A stretch of 64,000 nt of DNA. It comes from Adiantum capillus-veneris. Its lineage: Eukaryota; Streptophyta; Polypodiopsida; Polypodiales; Pteridaceae. Positions 11,437 to 22,480 of this stretch are shown here, in pieces. The notes under the pieces were generated by a model. That model searched no databases. It was not told where the DNA came from and worked only from the letters and a program-made list of their open reading frames with translations. Numbering within the stretch: the first letter of the stretch is position 1; the number at the start of each line of letters is the position of its first letter. Made by a program: the position numbers and the translations under genes. The stretch covers positions 157,541,247 through 157,605,246 of the forward strand of contig CM043943.1 in assembly GCA_014529385.2 (NCBI GenBank), in the 5' to 3' direction.

Positions 11437-11950
11437 GAGAGCCCTAAGTAGGTGACCTTAGACTAATCCTACGAGGTAAGTCGTATAAACTACTTTGTAT
11501 ACTTTAGTTAGAAAATATCTAGGAGTGGTGGACTCCGAAGATCTCGAGAGATACTAAGAAGTGGGGTATTCCTAGGTCTTCCGTGTTGACAATATTTTTA
11601 GATTAGCTTAGATTTGTTTGTTGTTTTGTTGGTGTTGAGTAGTTGTTGATAGAAGAAGAATTTGCTAGTCCGTGAGTGACAGTGGATATCTTTAAAGTCA
11701 CAATTACCAAACCCATTTTATGATTAGGAATAGCTTAGGTAGGACTTCATTTGATCCTGATCTAGAGCTAGTAATCATTGGAGTATTTGCTTGATATGGT
11801 TGATTGCATGTTAGATCACTAAACCGTTGAGTTAGTAGTGAAACTTGCAATAAACAAAAGTCAAAGAAATTTTCTGTGTATCTGGGAGTTGCTGAGCACT
11901 TGAGAAAGCTTTAGGAAGGATTCTGTGCCAAAAAACTGGAAATCTGCAAC

Positions 11951-12676
11951 TTTAGACATCATACGCGTATGATGTCTAAATGACCAAACAGAGACAAAAA
12001 CTGAAATTTTGACTTTACCAGAGTGTTCAAAAGGGGAGTTATACCCTAATTTCAACTTAAAACAAGAGCATTAACACTCAAAGAAACCCAAAAAGACAAG
12101 TCGGAGTCCAAGAAACGCAAAGAATAGGAAATTTTGGATTCAGATCTTGTTTTTACATTCAAACCTGACAAAAACACTTGAAACTCAATTATAAACATTG
12201 GAGAAGGCTTAAAACCAAGAATAGTCAAAATCTGGGACAAAAGACATCATACGCGTATAATGTCTTTTGGCACATCCACTGCTTATTTTTAATATCTGAC
12301 CTGACAAGATTGTTACAAGCACTGTAGGAAGCATAAATATCAAGTTTTGACCCAAATTGATGAAAAAGACATCATACGCGTATGATGTCTTTGACCTAAT
12401 TTTGGACATATTTTGATACTTTGCCAACACAGATCCATTGTAATAGCTGTCTAGAGGTTATATTTCAAGTTTCATCCCATTTGGATCACAATTGACCCAA
12501 AACAAGTCAAAAGCGGAAAATTGCCAAGAAAAGCCTAAATTAGCCATAACTTGCTCAAACAGAGTTCAAACTGAATTTTGTGAGTGGAAAGAGCATAAGG
12601 GGGCTACTAAGAATGAGCATAACCAAAATAGTCTAAATCTGTGAAAAAAGACATCATACGCGTATAATGTCTTTTT
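11951..12676. repeat. palindrome array, inner element, 5' leader
   Basis: Four palindromes are at 11951-11980, 12239-12268, 12365-12392 and 12645-12676. The core half-site is AGACATCATACG followed by its reverse complement, so each is centred on an ACGCGT (MluI) site. The first is a perfect 30-bp palindrome; the second and fourth have one mismatched pair. Centre-to-centre spacings are 288, 125 and 282 bp. The intervening DNA carries diverged repeats (for example TTTGGATCA blocks at about 12480 and 12761). The rest of the leader (11437-12836) has no gene that I can support. Confidence 0.97.
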
Positions 12677-12836
12677 CAGCATAACTGCAACAAAATTCTC
12701 ACTTGATGAAACAGAAGTTGTCCAACTGACAAGATTAAACAATTGACCAAGTATCAATCAGTTTGGATCAATTCTGACCACAAAAACTTGGGAAAACAAA
12801 TTGCCGAGACGGAAAAGTTAAAGTCCTTTAGGGGAA

Positions 12837-15062
12837 TTGATGAATTTGAGATCGGGCAGGAATCTCCAGAATAACCAACCAAGACAAGGAGAACAAGAAA
12901 GTGTCATATCAACCGAGGGAAGTGTAAACCAAAGTTGGGTGCAACCATTAGAGCCGATCTTTGAAGGAAGTGTTTCTGATACTTCTTCGGAGAGATCTTA
13001 CGAGATTTTCACCGAACACTTGGAACACTTGAACCTGAACAACAGAGAAAATATGGCAGCAGGATCATCAAACCCTTCCGCCACAATGAAGTTATTGTTC
13101 ATAAAATACCAATACGACAATGAGCAAGGTGCCAGGATCTACAAAGATGGAATGGACCGCTATTGTGTAAAGATAGAGGAGAGACCTAGTGAGTTTAAGG
13201 ACTTAGTGCCTGTGAGCTATAACGGAGATAGATATCTAGATGACGAGGGTACCATGTACTTGGTAGTCCTAAACCCTAACATTGTGGACAAGTGGGGATT
13301 GATGGGCACCAAAGCCAAAGTAGATGAAGAACTCGAGGAGAAAGCACCAATAATGAACTTCCCTGATGCGAGGTTAAGAAGAGAGAATGAAACTACAAGG
13401 ATCAACACTGATAGCATCTATGTGGGGCTATACAAATATAATAATGGGGAGCAAGATCTCTATTATAGATGTGAAGAACCCTACACCGGAGAGTTGACAG
13501 ACCAAAAAAGACTTTATGTCTTTACCTACACAGAGGGATCGGAAGTGAAAATTGCTGCTTACGACAAGTATGGGAGGCAATACTCAACAATGGGCAAGAA
13601 AGAATTAGAAGGATATTCATACTTTGGGGGACCATTACATCAGTATTATGTTACTTCTAGCTCACAAAGACCAGCACCAACAAATGGAGGGAAAAACCCA
13701 ATGACGATAGGAGGACAAAGAACTCAGGCTGCTGACTCTTTCAGTCAACCTCAGTACTCGAAGCCCGTACCAATGGGATCATTACATTCCAGAGAGTCAA
13801 TGGATACGAATCGAGGTAGTGCAGTTCCAATCCCCACATATACCACTCCAGGTCCAAGGTTTGAAGCGGAACCATCACATTTACCTCCTAGTAGCAGATT
13901 CAGAGCAGGGGAACCGACAAGGGTAACCCATGAAGTCCATGATGCTAGAGAAAGCTTTAGCCGGGACACAGGAGCAATGAGATTGGTAGCAGACCATAGA
14001 CGTATGAGACCATCTCAAGTAGCGAAGTGTATGCCAAAGAAGTATGGTGGTTCAGGAGATCCGTATGCACATGTGTCACTCTTTAAGCAAGTCTTAAGAG
14101 CTGAGCAGATAACCGATTTCCATACACAATACGAGGGATTTGGTCTTACTCTGGAAGGTACGGCATTGACATGGTTTCAACCACTGAACATAGGGGGATT
14201 CCATGACATTGACCATTTGCTAAGAGAGTTTGCTGAGGAATTCTCAAAATGAGGGATTAAGCACAATACGGTCTCACAAATATATGCTTTTAAACAGAGA
14301 GAACACGAAAAAGTGAAGGAAGCTTCACTTCGCTTCAAACAATACATTGAGAGATGTCCAGTACGTGAACGACCACAAGATGACAGACTATCTGTTCTCT
14401 TTATTGAGGGACTGAGAAACGACACTCTCAAGAAGGACTTGCACTTGAAAGCTTGTACAAGTTTCGAGCAAGTAACGAGAGAAGCATTGTACTTAGTGGA
14501 TAATTGTACGGTTTATGGAGAGGTGTCAGCGGATACAGATTTTGCATCCAGTAGCTCCTCCTCCGTAGCGAGCGAGACTACCACTAAAAAGAATGTTCAA
14601 ACAACAACCATGCCAAATGTAGAGCAAATGATAGAAGATGCTCTAAAAAGGATGGCACCATACCAAAAACCATTGCCAAAAACACTGAAATGGTGTGCTA
14701 TTGAACAAAAATGGACAAACCATCCAACAGAGGAGTGTTATTACAACAAAGGGTATGTAAGGGAGCGTCAGTATGCACCTCCTGCTCAATTAGCACCACC
14801 TCAAGTACATCCAGTACCTCGATACCCAACGGGAAATGTACCAGGACCTATGGGGATAGAAAGACCGCAACCGGTATTGGGACAACAACCACCTTTACCA
14901 GGAGCAAGACCAGTGGGCATTAGATATGCACCAACCTTAGAGAATCAGGAAGAACAAGCCCTAGTGCCTGTTCAAGCCTATTATGAAGAATCTGGTGCAC
15001 CATGTCTCCAATTGTGTATTACCCACCAGAAGAACCCAAACAACCAGAACCATGGGGCATGA
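12837..15062 (+). pseudogene. gag: gag (matrix/capsid part), one in-frame stop
   Basis: The frame starts with M-M-N-L-R-S-G-R, a start shared in form with the 39321-48741 element (M-H-L-R-S-G-R), and runs 471 codons to a TGA at 14250-14252, then continues in the same frame to 15062. The capsid-like region is around 14040-14450 (A-L-T-W-F, G-I-K-H-N-T-V, R-F-K-Q-Y-I-E-R-C-P), typical of Ty3/gypsy gag (Retrotrans_gag). The N-terminal ~300 residues also occur in the outer element (29574-30481). After 15000 coding moves to another frame at 15002-15862. The TGA could be a nonsense mutation or a readthrough site. Confidence 0.85.
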
Positions 15063-15862
15063 TTGGGAATGTTGGAACACCAACAGTTACAAGTGCTTCT
15101 GATGAAGAGAGATACAATTTGGACGCAAGAACATTGATGTTCATAGCTCATGGAGGGTTAACAGGACAAAGACCATCCTATCCACAAAGGACGAATCAAA
15201 TGGGACCAAGACCAGCACTAGGACCCTGTTACAAGTGTGGAGGTGACCATCTGATGAATGTTTGTCCACATACGGAAATCATTCGAATTAACGCTTATTG
15301 CACTGAGTGTGGGGTTACTCACTTCATTGAGGATTGTTCAAAAAATCCAAACAAAGTGCAAAAGATGACATTGAATATGCTAGAAACTATTCCTACGAGC
15401 AGTGGGTCTGAAAATGAAACTCTGATACCAACGCAAGTTGTTACTAGAGCTCAAGCTAAGAAAACCACTAGAGAACCTGAGAATGGAAAGTTAGCGACTG
15501 AAATGGTTAGTCAAGGACCGCGGAGTCAGAGAAACACATGGAAAGCTAGAAAAGCACGCATGAAGTTGAGAAAAGAACGTGAAGACGCTATTCTATCTGA
15601 GGAACTAAAGCAAACTAAAGATAGATTAGAAAAACTTGAGAGTCAAAACGGGAAACGAGAGATGAGCCCGGAAAGAACAAAACAAAAGAGTATCAAAGAA
15701 ACAACGAGCTTAAGCTCAGCGGGATCAGTGCTAGTCGACAAAGTGCACGAACCATTGGACGCACTGATGAGAGCTTTCGAAGCTAGGTTAAAGAACAACC
15801 AAACACAAGAACAGAGGTGGATGACATACCCAAACGCGGAATTGGAAAAGCAGAGACTTTAA
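15002..15862 (+). pseudogene. gag: gag nucleocapsid part with two zinc knuckles
   Basis: This frame overlaps the end of the preceding one (a one-base shift near 15000). It has two consecutive knuckles at about 15229-15350: C-Y-K-C-G-G-D-H-L-M-N-V-C and C-T-E-C-G-V-T-H-F-I-E-D-C. Both are C-x2-C-x3-H-x4-C, one residue shorter than the canonical CCHC box. A Lys/Arg/Glu-rich helix follows (15530-15700). A TAA ends the frame at 15860-15862; open sequence of the same character continues to about 16030. It would bind genomic RNA in the retroelement particle. Confidence 0.85.
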
Positions 15863-16125
15863 ATGTGCCAGAGAATGATCGAGACTACACAAGCCTTATT
15901 AGAACCACCAAAAGAAACAATGAATTGTGGAACGGAAAACCCAATTCAGCAAGAGACTGTCATTTCACGGGTAGCTGAAAAGATCCCAGTGCACAAAAGC
16001 CTGAAAATACACACAAGGATGACCGCATAGTGTTGAACACAACCGATCAGGAGATAGAGAGTTTTCATCCAGTCATATAGAGGTCTTACGGAAGAGATGA
16101 TGATTACAATGAATTTTGGAAACAA

Positions 16126-17509
16126 GTGAGAGAGGCAAACTTTGCAAACGAGCTAAGTTGCCAAGCTAATCAGACAAATTGGGAAAAGGACATCAGGAAT
16201 CCTCCCATAGTGGAATTTGAGGCAGGATCTCAAGTGGACTTGGATCTGCAATCTTACTGGGGAGATGAGGGCTCTGTTAGAACAATGGAGAGAAAACCTC
16301 ACTCACTGAATACCTTACCTTCATGCTTAGGAGAGTATGAAGCAAAATCCGAGACTAGAGCACTTCCCTCACGAAGAATTTCATCAGAAAAAGTCATGGA
16401 CTCGCAAGGATTGATAGAGATCTTGTCAACACCAGTGACATGCACTATCACTCTAGCTGAGCTTTTGAGGCTAAGACCACATATGTGGACCACTGTAGGA
16501 AAATGCTTGGAGAAATTCGGGATAAAAGACCCAACATCGAGACTGAAAGAGGGTATACAAGAGCTGAGTAAACCACAAAAGAACGCTAAGCCTGTACCCT
16601 TAAACAAGGTCGGAGAGTATTGCGAAGGTGAAGAGGGGAATACAACCTTACCAGTTGAATTCCAAGGAGTGAACACGATGGCAATACTAGACAGCGGAGC
16701 TGGGGTAGCCATTGCTACAAAAGAAATCTGGAAAAAATGGGGGAAAACCAGCAATAAGGAAGACTAGGTTGAAACTCCAATTAGCAGATGGACACATGGA
16801 GAAACCTATGGGGTTATTAGAGAAAGTTGTAGTGACTTCTTGCGGCATTGAATACGAACATACTTTTGCTATTGTCGATTTTGGCAAGGAGAATAACTAT
16901 GATATCATACTGGGACGACCATTCATGAGACAATTGAAAATGGTCCAGGATTGGGGCTACAATCACATATACCTGAGAAATATGGAAACCACTACACGTG
17001 TGAACCTGAAAGACCATAGCTACAAAGATGTGAACCGAACACCGGTGGAGGAGTTTGATTCAGCTACTTTGTCGGGATCCGAATTTCCAGCTTGGTTAGG
17101 TAAACCCAAGGAGTTATGGATGTGTGGAGCTTCGAAATGTGGAAGTCTGAAACGAGAAGAATGTGTTTTAGAAAGGGCTATCGAAGACAAAACTTATATA
17201 GGAGAACCCTTTCCAGAGGACACGCTTAAACCATTAGAATGGACACACATTCTAGCAACCCTAGATGTTTGTGCAATTCCGGATGGTCCCACAACGAAAT
17301 TTTGCGACAAGGACGGGTACGACGCGGTTCCGTACTTCATGTTGAGAACTGTACTCGAAAAAGAAACTGAAAAGAACGATACACTGGAAAAGGAAGATGA
17401 AGAGGAGGTGTTTCACAACATTCCCGATCATCCTGAGTGGGAAAATGAAGCAGACAACGAGTCAACGGACAATTCAAGCGGAAATGAAGAAACTATAACA
17501 GATGTCTGA
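16126..17509 (+). pseudogene. aspartic protease region of pol (inner)
   Basis: Two overlapping frames (16126-16767 and 16712-17509) make one protein with a one-base shift near 16740. The active-site loop A-I-L-D-S-G-A-G-V-A at about 16681-16710 is a retropepsin D-S-G, and the second signature I-I-L-G-R-P-F-M lies at about 16902-16930. The counterpart in the 39321-48741 element has D-G-G in place of D-S-G. The C-terminal tail is acidic (17370-17500). It would process the gag-pol polyprotein. The region 17594-17863 that follows is a Lys/Arg/Glu-rich linker without a recognisable fold. Confidence 0.85.
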
Positions 17510-18008
17510 TTTTATGATTTTTCGAACCAAACTAAACAACGCCAGAAACGCTATAGAACAAAGAGAAAAACAAAGGGGGTTAGAACCAATCCGATGCCTA
17601 GAATAAGAGAAAAAAATCAATTCCTAATGCTAGTAAAGACGGAAGATTGTGTTAAGGACAAGATTTCTGGAAGAATGAGAGGCAATGATCAAAAGAGCTT
17701 ACGAAAAGACAAAAGAGGCTCAAGAAATCAAGTTCAAAGGAATGGAACGAAAACTGAAACAGAAAAATCAGAAAAGAACAAGCGCAACAGAGAACACACG
17801 GAGTCCAAGCTAGAACGTAGAAACAAGTACAGAGAGCTCAAGAAAACTCTGAAAGAAGTTTAAACGACAGAAATTGAGAGTGGAGAGGACGAAAACGCCA
17901 AAATCAAGGAAAACATGGATGTTCCCTCTCACTATAGGAAATTCACAATAGAGGATAGGAAGGTGGTATTAACCCCACCTATTCGAGAGAGAAAGGAGAA
18001 CAAATCTT

Positions 18009-19264
18009 ATGACGGACCGGAGGATGCAAAAAAAAGTTGATTTAGCAGCTCCAGGTGGGCCACCTAGACCGGTGTACATAGCCACAGATTTGTCTCCAGG
18101 CGAGGAAGAGAGACTTTTGAGTCTTCTCAGAGAGTATAGGGATGTGTTTGCATGGTCTTATAAGGACTTAAAGGGAGTTGACCCATCGATATGCCAACAC
18201 ACAATCCCACTGAAACAAGACGCAAAGCCTAGCAGACAGAGACCATACACATATAATGATACATTTTCTAAGCGAATCAAAGAAGAGATAGATAAGCTAA
18301 TGGAAGCTGAATTCATATACGAGATTGAACACACCGATTGGGTATCTCCGATTGTGGTAGTACCCAAGAAGAACGGAAAACTCCGAGTGTGTGTCAACTT
18401 AAAGAAAGTGAATGCTGCAACAATCAGGGACAATTATCCCCTGCCGATAACTGATCATGTTCTAGAGCGTGTATCAGGGAAAACAACATACTCTTTTCTT
18501 GATGGTTTTTCAGGATATAACCAGCTAGCCATAGCACTGGAAGATCAACATAAAACAGCTTTTGCAACGGAGTGGGGAATTTATGCTTATTGGGTTATGC
18601 CTTTTGGTCTAACCAATGCTCCCGCAACCTTCCAGAGGCTGATGACGCATGCTTTCAAAGAATACTTAAGGTTGTTTCTAGAAATATACATGGATGACTT
18701 ATGTGTACATTCTCTTTGAGAGATGAGCATCTAGAACACCTAAGAAAAGTATTTGAGAAATGTAGGACATATCGCATTTGTCTCAATCCTGAGAAATGTG
18801 TGTTTATGGTCCGACAGGGCAGAATTCTGGGACATATTGTCTCACAAAACGGAATATCCACGGATTTAGAGAAGATAAAAGTTATAGTGGATATGCCTAG
18901 ACCAACCAATGCGAAACAAGTACAGAGCTTTATGGGACATTGCGGATATTATAGACGATTCATTTACATGTACGCTATAATAGGCCAACCACTTTACAGG
19001 CTAATAGTGAACTTTGAATGGACAGAGGAGTGTGAGGAATCGTTCAAGAAATTGAAAGAGGCACTCATTACTGCTCCAGTCTTGAAATCACCAGATTGGG
19101 AGAAGATATTCCATGTGCATATAGATGCTTCGGCATATGCAATAGGATGCATTCTGGCTCAGCCAGAAGAAGGAAACATGGATTTTCCTATCTGTTACGC
19201 CAGTCGACAGCTCAACAATGCAGAGAAGAATTACACCACAACAGAGCGAGAGGGATTAGAATGA
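18009..19264 (+). pseudogene. reverse transcriptase and start of RNase H (inner)
   Basis: The frame at 18009-18719 carries the RT fingers and palm: S-P-I-V-V-V-P-K-K-N-G-K, F-L-D-G-F-S-G-Y, M-P-F-G-L-T-N-A-P-A-T-F and the catalytic Y-M-D-D at 18687-18698. A shift near 18715 moves coding to 18701-19264, with G-Y-Y-R-R-F (thumb/connection) and the RNase H start H-I-D-A-S-A-Y-A-I-G. The block order and the IYMDDLCVHS-type box fit non-chromovirus Ty3 elements. A 23-bp stretch over the YMDD codons recurs exactly at about 23730-23752 (see findings). Confidence 0.9.
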
Positions 19265-20290
19265 TATATGCTGTGAAGAAATTTCGGCATTATCTTCTAG
19301 CCAACAAGTTTGTGTTTTTTACGGATCACCAAGCCTTGCTCTACCTAGTGAATAAACCATGCAATACCGGGAGAATAGTGAGATGGTTCATTATCTTACT
19401 GGAATTCGACTTCACGGTAGTAGTAAAGAAAGGAAAAACACATCTTAGAGCTGATCATCTTTCGCGATTGACGAATGGAGAAGACCCTATAGGAGTAGAT
19501 GACGACATGCCAGACGCGTACTTGTTCAACATAGAAATGATACCGAAGTGGTCTCAAAATGTCGTTAACCTATTAACCTATGGAGGAGAGTTCGATAGAA
19601 GAGAATACAACCAGAAACATATTGCTATTCAGCAATCCAAGAATCTTCAATTGGTTGCAGGAAGGTTGTATCAATTGGGAAATGATCATGTTTTACGACT
19701 ATGCATCAATCCTGAGGAATATAATATATATCTGCGCGAAGCACATGTTCAGGAATGTGCATTTCATTGTTCAAGAAGGAACACATATAGGAATTTGTTA
19801 CAATTGGGAGTCTATTGGCCAGGAAATGAAAGAAAGCGTTACATGAATATGTCTTTGTATGTATTGTATGTTCATCAAAACGCCAGCAGTGTATTCGACA
19901 TTATATCAGATAATGATCGCTCCGAAATGGAGTCAGTATATTGTTGAATATCTCACAAATAGAACTTTCCCAGAAAGGATCGTCAAAAGCTCATCAGAAA
20001 TCTGTAGAGACAGAAGCTAGAGTACGCTTTATTAGGAGATCAACTCTATAAGAGAGGTAAAGACAATTAGCTTAGGATTTGCGCATCAGAGTCTGAGTAT
20101 GTGATAATCCTAGAGCAAGCTCATGGAGGAGTAGGTGGAGGCCATTTCTCAGGTGATAAGACAGCAAACTTGTCTTAGCCGCAGGTGAATATGGTGGCCA
20201 CATTACATATGGACGGTGAGGAATACGGTAAAGTTTGTTGGATGTGATGACTGTCAGCGGACCAAAGTACCACTTAAAAGAGATGATATG
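19262..20290 (+). pseudogene. RNase H end and doubled integrase zinc-binding region (inner)
   Basis: After another shift the frame reads F-T-D-H-Q-A-L-L-Y-L-V and H-L-R-A-D-H-L-S-R-L (RNase H end). It is followed by a P-K-W-S-Q segment and a first H-H-C-C-like module (R-E-A-H-V...F-H-C at about 19736-19770, G-V-Y-W-P-G at 19807, and C-x2-C readable in the alternate frame at about 19860-19875). A second P-K-W-S-Q segment begins at about 19922, with a second module: L-E-Q-A-H-G-G and G-G-H-F-S-G-D-K-T at 20112-20162, then C-D-D-C-Q at about 20243. Stops and shifts break the tract between 19947 and 20216. Confidence 0.8.
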
Positions 20291-21001
20291 CCGCTTAGAC
20301 CAATGATGGGGGCAAGAGCTTTTGCAAAATGGGGGATTGATTATGTCGGACCCATTTCACCTCCTGCATATAAGACTCATGCACAATATACGAACTATCT
20401 AACAAAGTGGGTCGAAGCAAAGGCAACTCAAAAAGCAGATGCCAGGACCACGGCACAATTTCTATATGAATACGTCTTTGTACGATATGGATTGCCAATA
20501 GAAATTGTGAGTGATCGAGGCACACATTTTATAAATGAAGTGATAGAGATCCTTCTAGATGAATTCATGGTAATCCATAGGAAATCAGCCCCGTATCATC
20601 CACAAGCAAACGGACAAGCTGAAGCAACAAACAAAACCATATGCACGGTCCTTACGAAGATTGTATCTGAGTCGAGAACTGACTGGGACCAGAAGTTGCA
20701 TTCAACATTATGGGCATATAGGGTAGCATATAAAACATCAATAGGAACGACCCCATATAACATGGTTTTTGGGCTAAATGCTATCTTACCAATAGAATTC
20801 TTGATTTCAACCTTAAGGGTGGCTAAGGATCTAGAGTGGACAGGGCACGAGCTTTCTGATAGAATAGATGACCTGGAAAAGCTAGATGAGCTTCGCCTAA
20901 AGCAAGCAGTAGCTTCTATCTACGCTCAAAAAAGGCGACAAAAGGAATTTTTTGATAAGCATGTGCGGACTAAAGAGTTTAAGGTTGGGGACTATGTCTA
21001 G
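20216..21001 (+). pseudogene. integrase catalytic core (inner)
   Basis: The frame reads W-G-I-D-Y-V-G-P-I (first acidic residue near 20340), I-V-S-D-R-G-T-H-F (second, near 20512) and H-P-Q-A-N-G-Q-A-E-A-T-N (Glu near 20620), the D,D-x35-E arrangement of retroviral-type integrases. The C-terminal K-R-R-Q-K-E-F-F-D-K-H segment ends at a TAG at 20999. After it the other frame continues with S-P-S-G-A-V-K-L-A-T-L-D-G-E and then the pol extension. There is no chromodomain. Confidence 0.9.
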
Positions 21002-21143
21002 TTTACACTCTGAAACAGCATGCTAAGAAGCTTAAAAAGCGAGGGATGGGACCTCTGGTGATTAAAGATCTATCACCAAGTGGAGCCGTCAAGCTTGCTA
21101 CATTAGACGGAGAAGAAATGCCAATTGGATTAGTGGATGCAGA

Positions 21144-22445
21144 GTGAAAAAGTATCTTTTGCCGCTAACCCAAGACATGCTTCTCAAAATACATCAAGAA
21201 AAGCTGCGTGTCCAGAAAAAGAAAAAGATTGTGGAGGAAGCGCAAGCCGAGGCGAAGGAAAGAATGGAGAAAAGAAGACTACTACGTCAGAAACAGCGCA
21301 ATGAAGGAGCAATACGAATAAACGCAGTCAGTATAACAGAAATGGATAATGACAAAGAAGAACCCATCATTGAATGCAAAGTAGGAACCAACCAAATCAA
21401 AGCCAGAGCACTATTGGATTCAGGAGCTCAAGCTAACCTACTTTCACTCAGTTTGTATAGACAATTGACAAATGACACTAAACTACAAACTGCCAAGCAA
21501 GAGTTAAAGAGTTACTCTGAGAATTCAATCAAAACTGTCGGATGCACAGTTTTACATATCCAGATTAACCAGTATGTGTATCCGCATATGTTTTACGTGG
21601 TTGAAGACCAAGCTACACAACAACCATTATTGCTAGGGCAACCATGGCAGAAGCAATACAATGCAATGATTGACTGGAGTTCTAAATCAGTGCTTATCAA
21701 ATACGAAGGTGAAAGTCAATCAGTTAAGTTCACCAAAGGAGAAGAGCCAACTCCAAAGGACGAATCCAAAGACAAAGGTAAACAACAACCAGAGAAAAAG
21801 AAGAAGCAATGGCAACCGAAAGTTTCTATACAACCGGATTACTCTTCGACGAGGAACTCTCAACAGTGGATAAGGAAGACAAGCAATAATATAACAGCTC
21901 AACCTTGGGAAAAAACGGAGTCAAAGTTGGTATGGAGACCAAAAAAGGTTGTGCCAGAGAACACAAAGGTGGAAAACAGAGTCTTCAATACCAGACAACA
22001 GAGTGATTCTAGACAATCAAGGACAGTGAAACAGATCTGGATTCCAAAGAAGTTCATGACGGCACAAAACTATAGCAAGCAAATTTGGATCCCAAAGATT
22101 TGTAAACAGGAACTCCCTTCAGTACAATCAACGGACACTCCTAGGTATTTCAAGTCGAGGAAATCAACACAAAGAACAAAGCAGGTTTGGGTCACAAAGA
22201 GTTTGTGGCAAGCACAAGTGAAGCGGAAGCAGATTTGGATTGTGAAAAGGAACAACAAAGTAAAGAAGAATCCATCTACTGATTCTACTACCGAAGTGCC
22301 AAAAACAACCCAAAACCCGACCACCAATCCTTCAATCAAACAAAGAGCAGCTTTATTGGAAAGACTGTTGTATCATCGCTCTATAATTGCACTGGGAACT
22401 TATGACCAAAACAACTACATTGCTTCGCCCACAGACACTTCATAG
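21144..22445 (+). CDS. pol C-terminal extension: second retropepsin-like domain plus W-x-P-K repeats
   Basis: 433 codons without a stop. The frame extends upstream as N-W-I-S-G-C-R-V-K-K-Y, matching the outer copy's N-W-I-S-G, so this is the tail of the pol polyprotein after integrase rather than a separate gene. Residues ~5-55 form a charged helix. A retropepsin-like domain has A-L-L-D-S-G-A-Q-A-N-L at about 21409-21440 and L-L-L-G-Q-P-W at about 21628-21648. Then a basic region carries seven copies of W-[IVRQ]-x-K (K-Q-I-W-I-P-K style) between about 21808 and 22245. The C-terminus S-I-K-Q-R-A-A-L is conserved in the outer element. The function is unknown; the presence in three families argues for a real role. 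Confidence 0.8.
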   Translation: MKKYLLPLTQDMLLKIHQEKLRVQKKKKIVEEAQAEAKERMEKRRLLRQKQRNEGAIRINAVSITEMDNDKEEPIIECKVGTNQIKARALLDSGAQANLLSLSLYRQLTNDTKLQTAKQELKSYSENSIKTVGCTVLHIQINQYVYPHMFYVVEDQATQQPLLLGQPWQKQYNAMIDWSSKSVLIKYEGESQSVKFTKGEEPTPKDESKDKGKQQPEKKKKQWQPKVSIQPDYSSTRNSQQWIRKTSNNITAQPWEKTESKLVWRPKKVVPENTKVENRVFNTRQQSDSRQSRTVKQIWIPKKFMTAQNYSKQIWIPKICKQELPSVQSTDTPRYFKSRKSTQRTKQVWVTKSLWQAQVKRKQIWIVKRNNKVKKNPSTDSTTEVPKTTQNPTTNPSIKQRAALLERLLYHRSIIALGTYDQNNYIASPTDTS

Positions 22446-22466
22446 TCGTCCGGGAGGACTCAGACT

Positions 22467-22480
22467 AGGAGGGGGGGAGG
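22467..22480 (+). promoter_or_regulatory. internal polypurine tract
   Basis: AGGAGGGGGGGAGG lies about 20 bases after the pol stop and shares the 12-mer GGAGGGGGGGAG with the polypurine tract just before the 3' LTR (28580-28591). It may be a central second-strand primer or the relic of an older 3' end. Confidence 0.6.
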
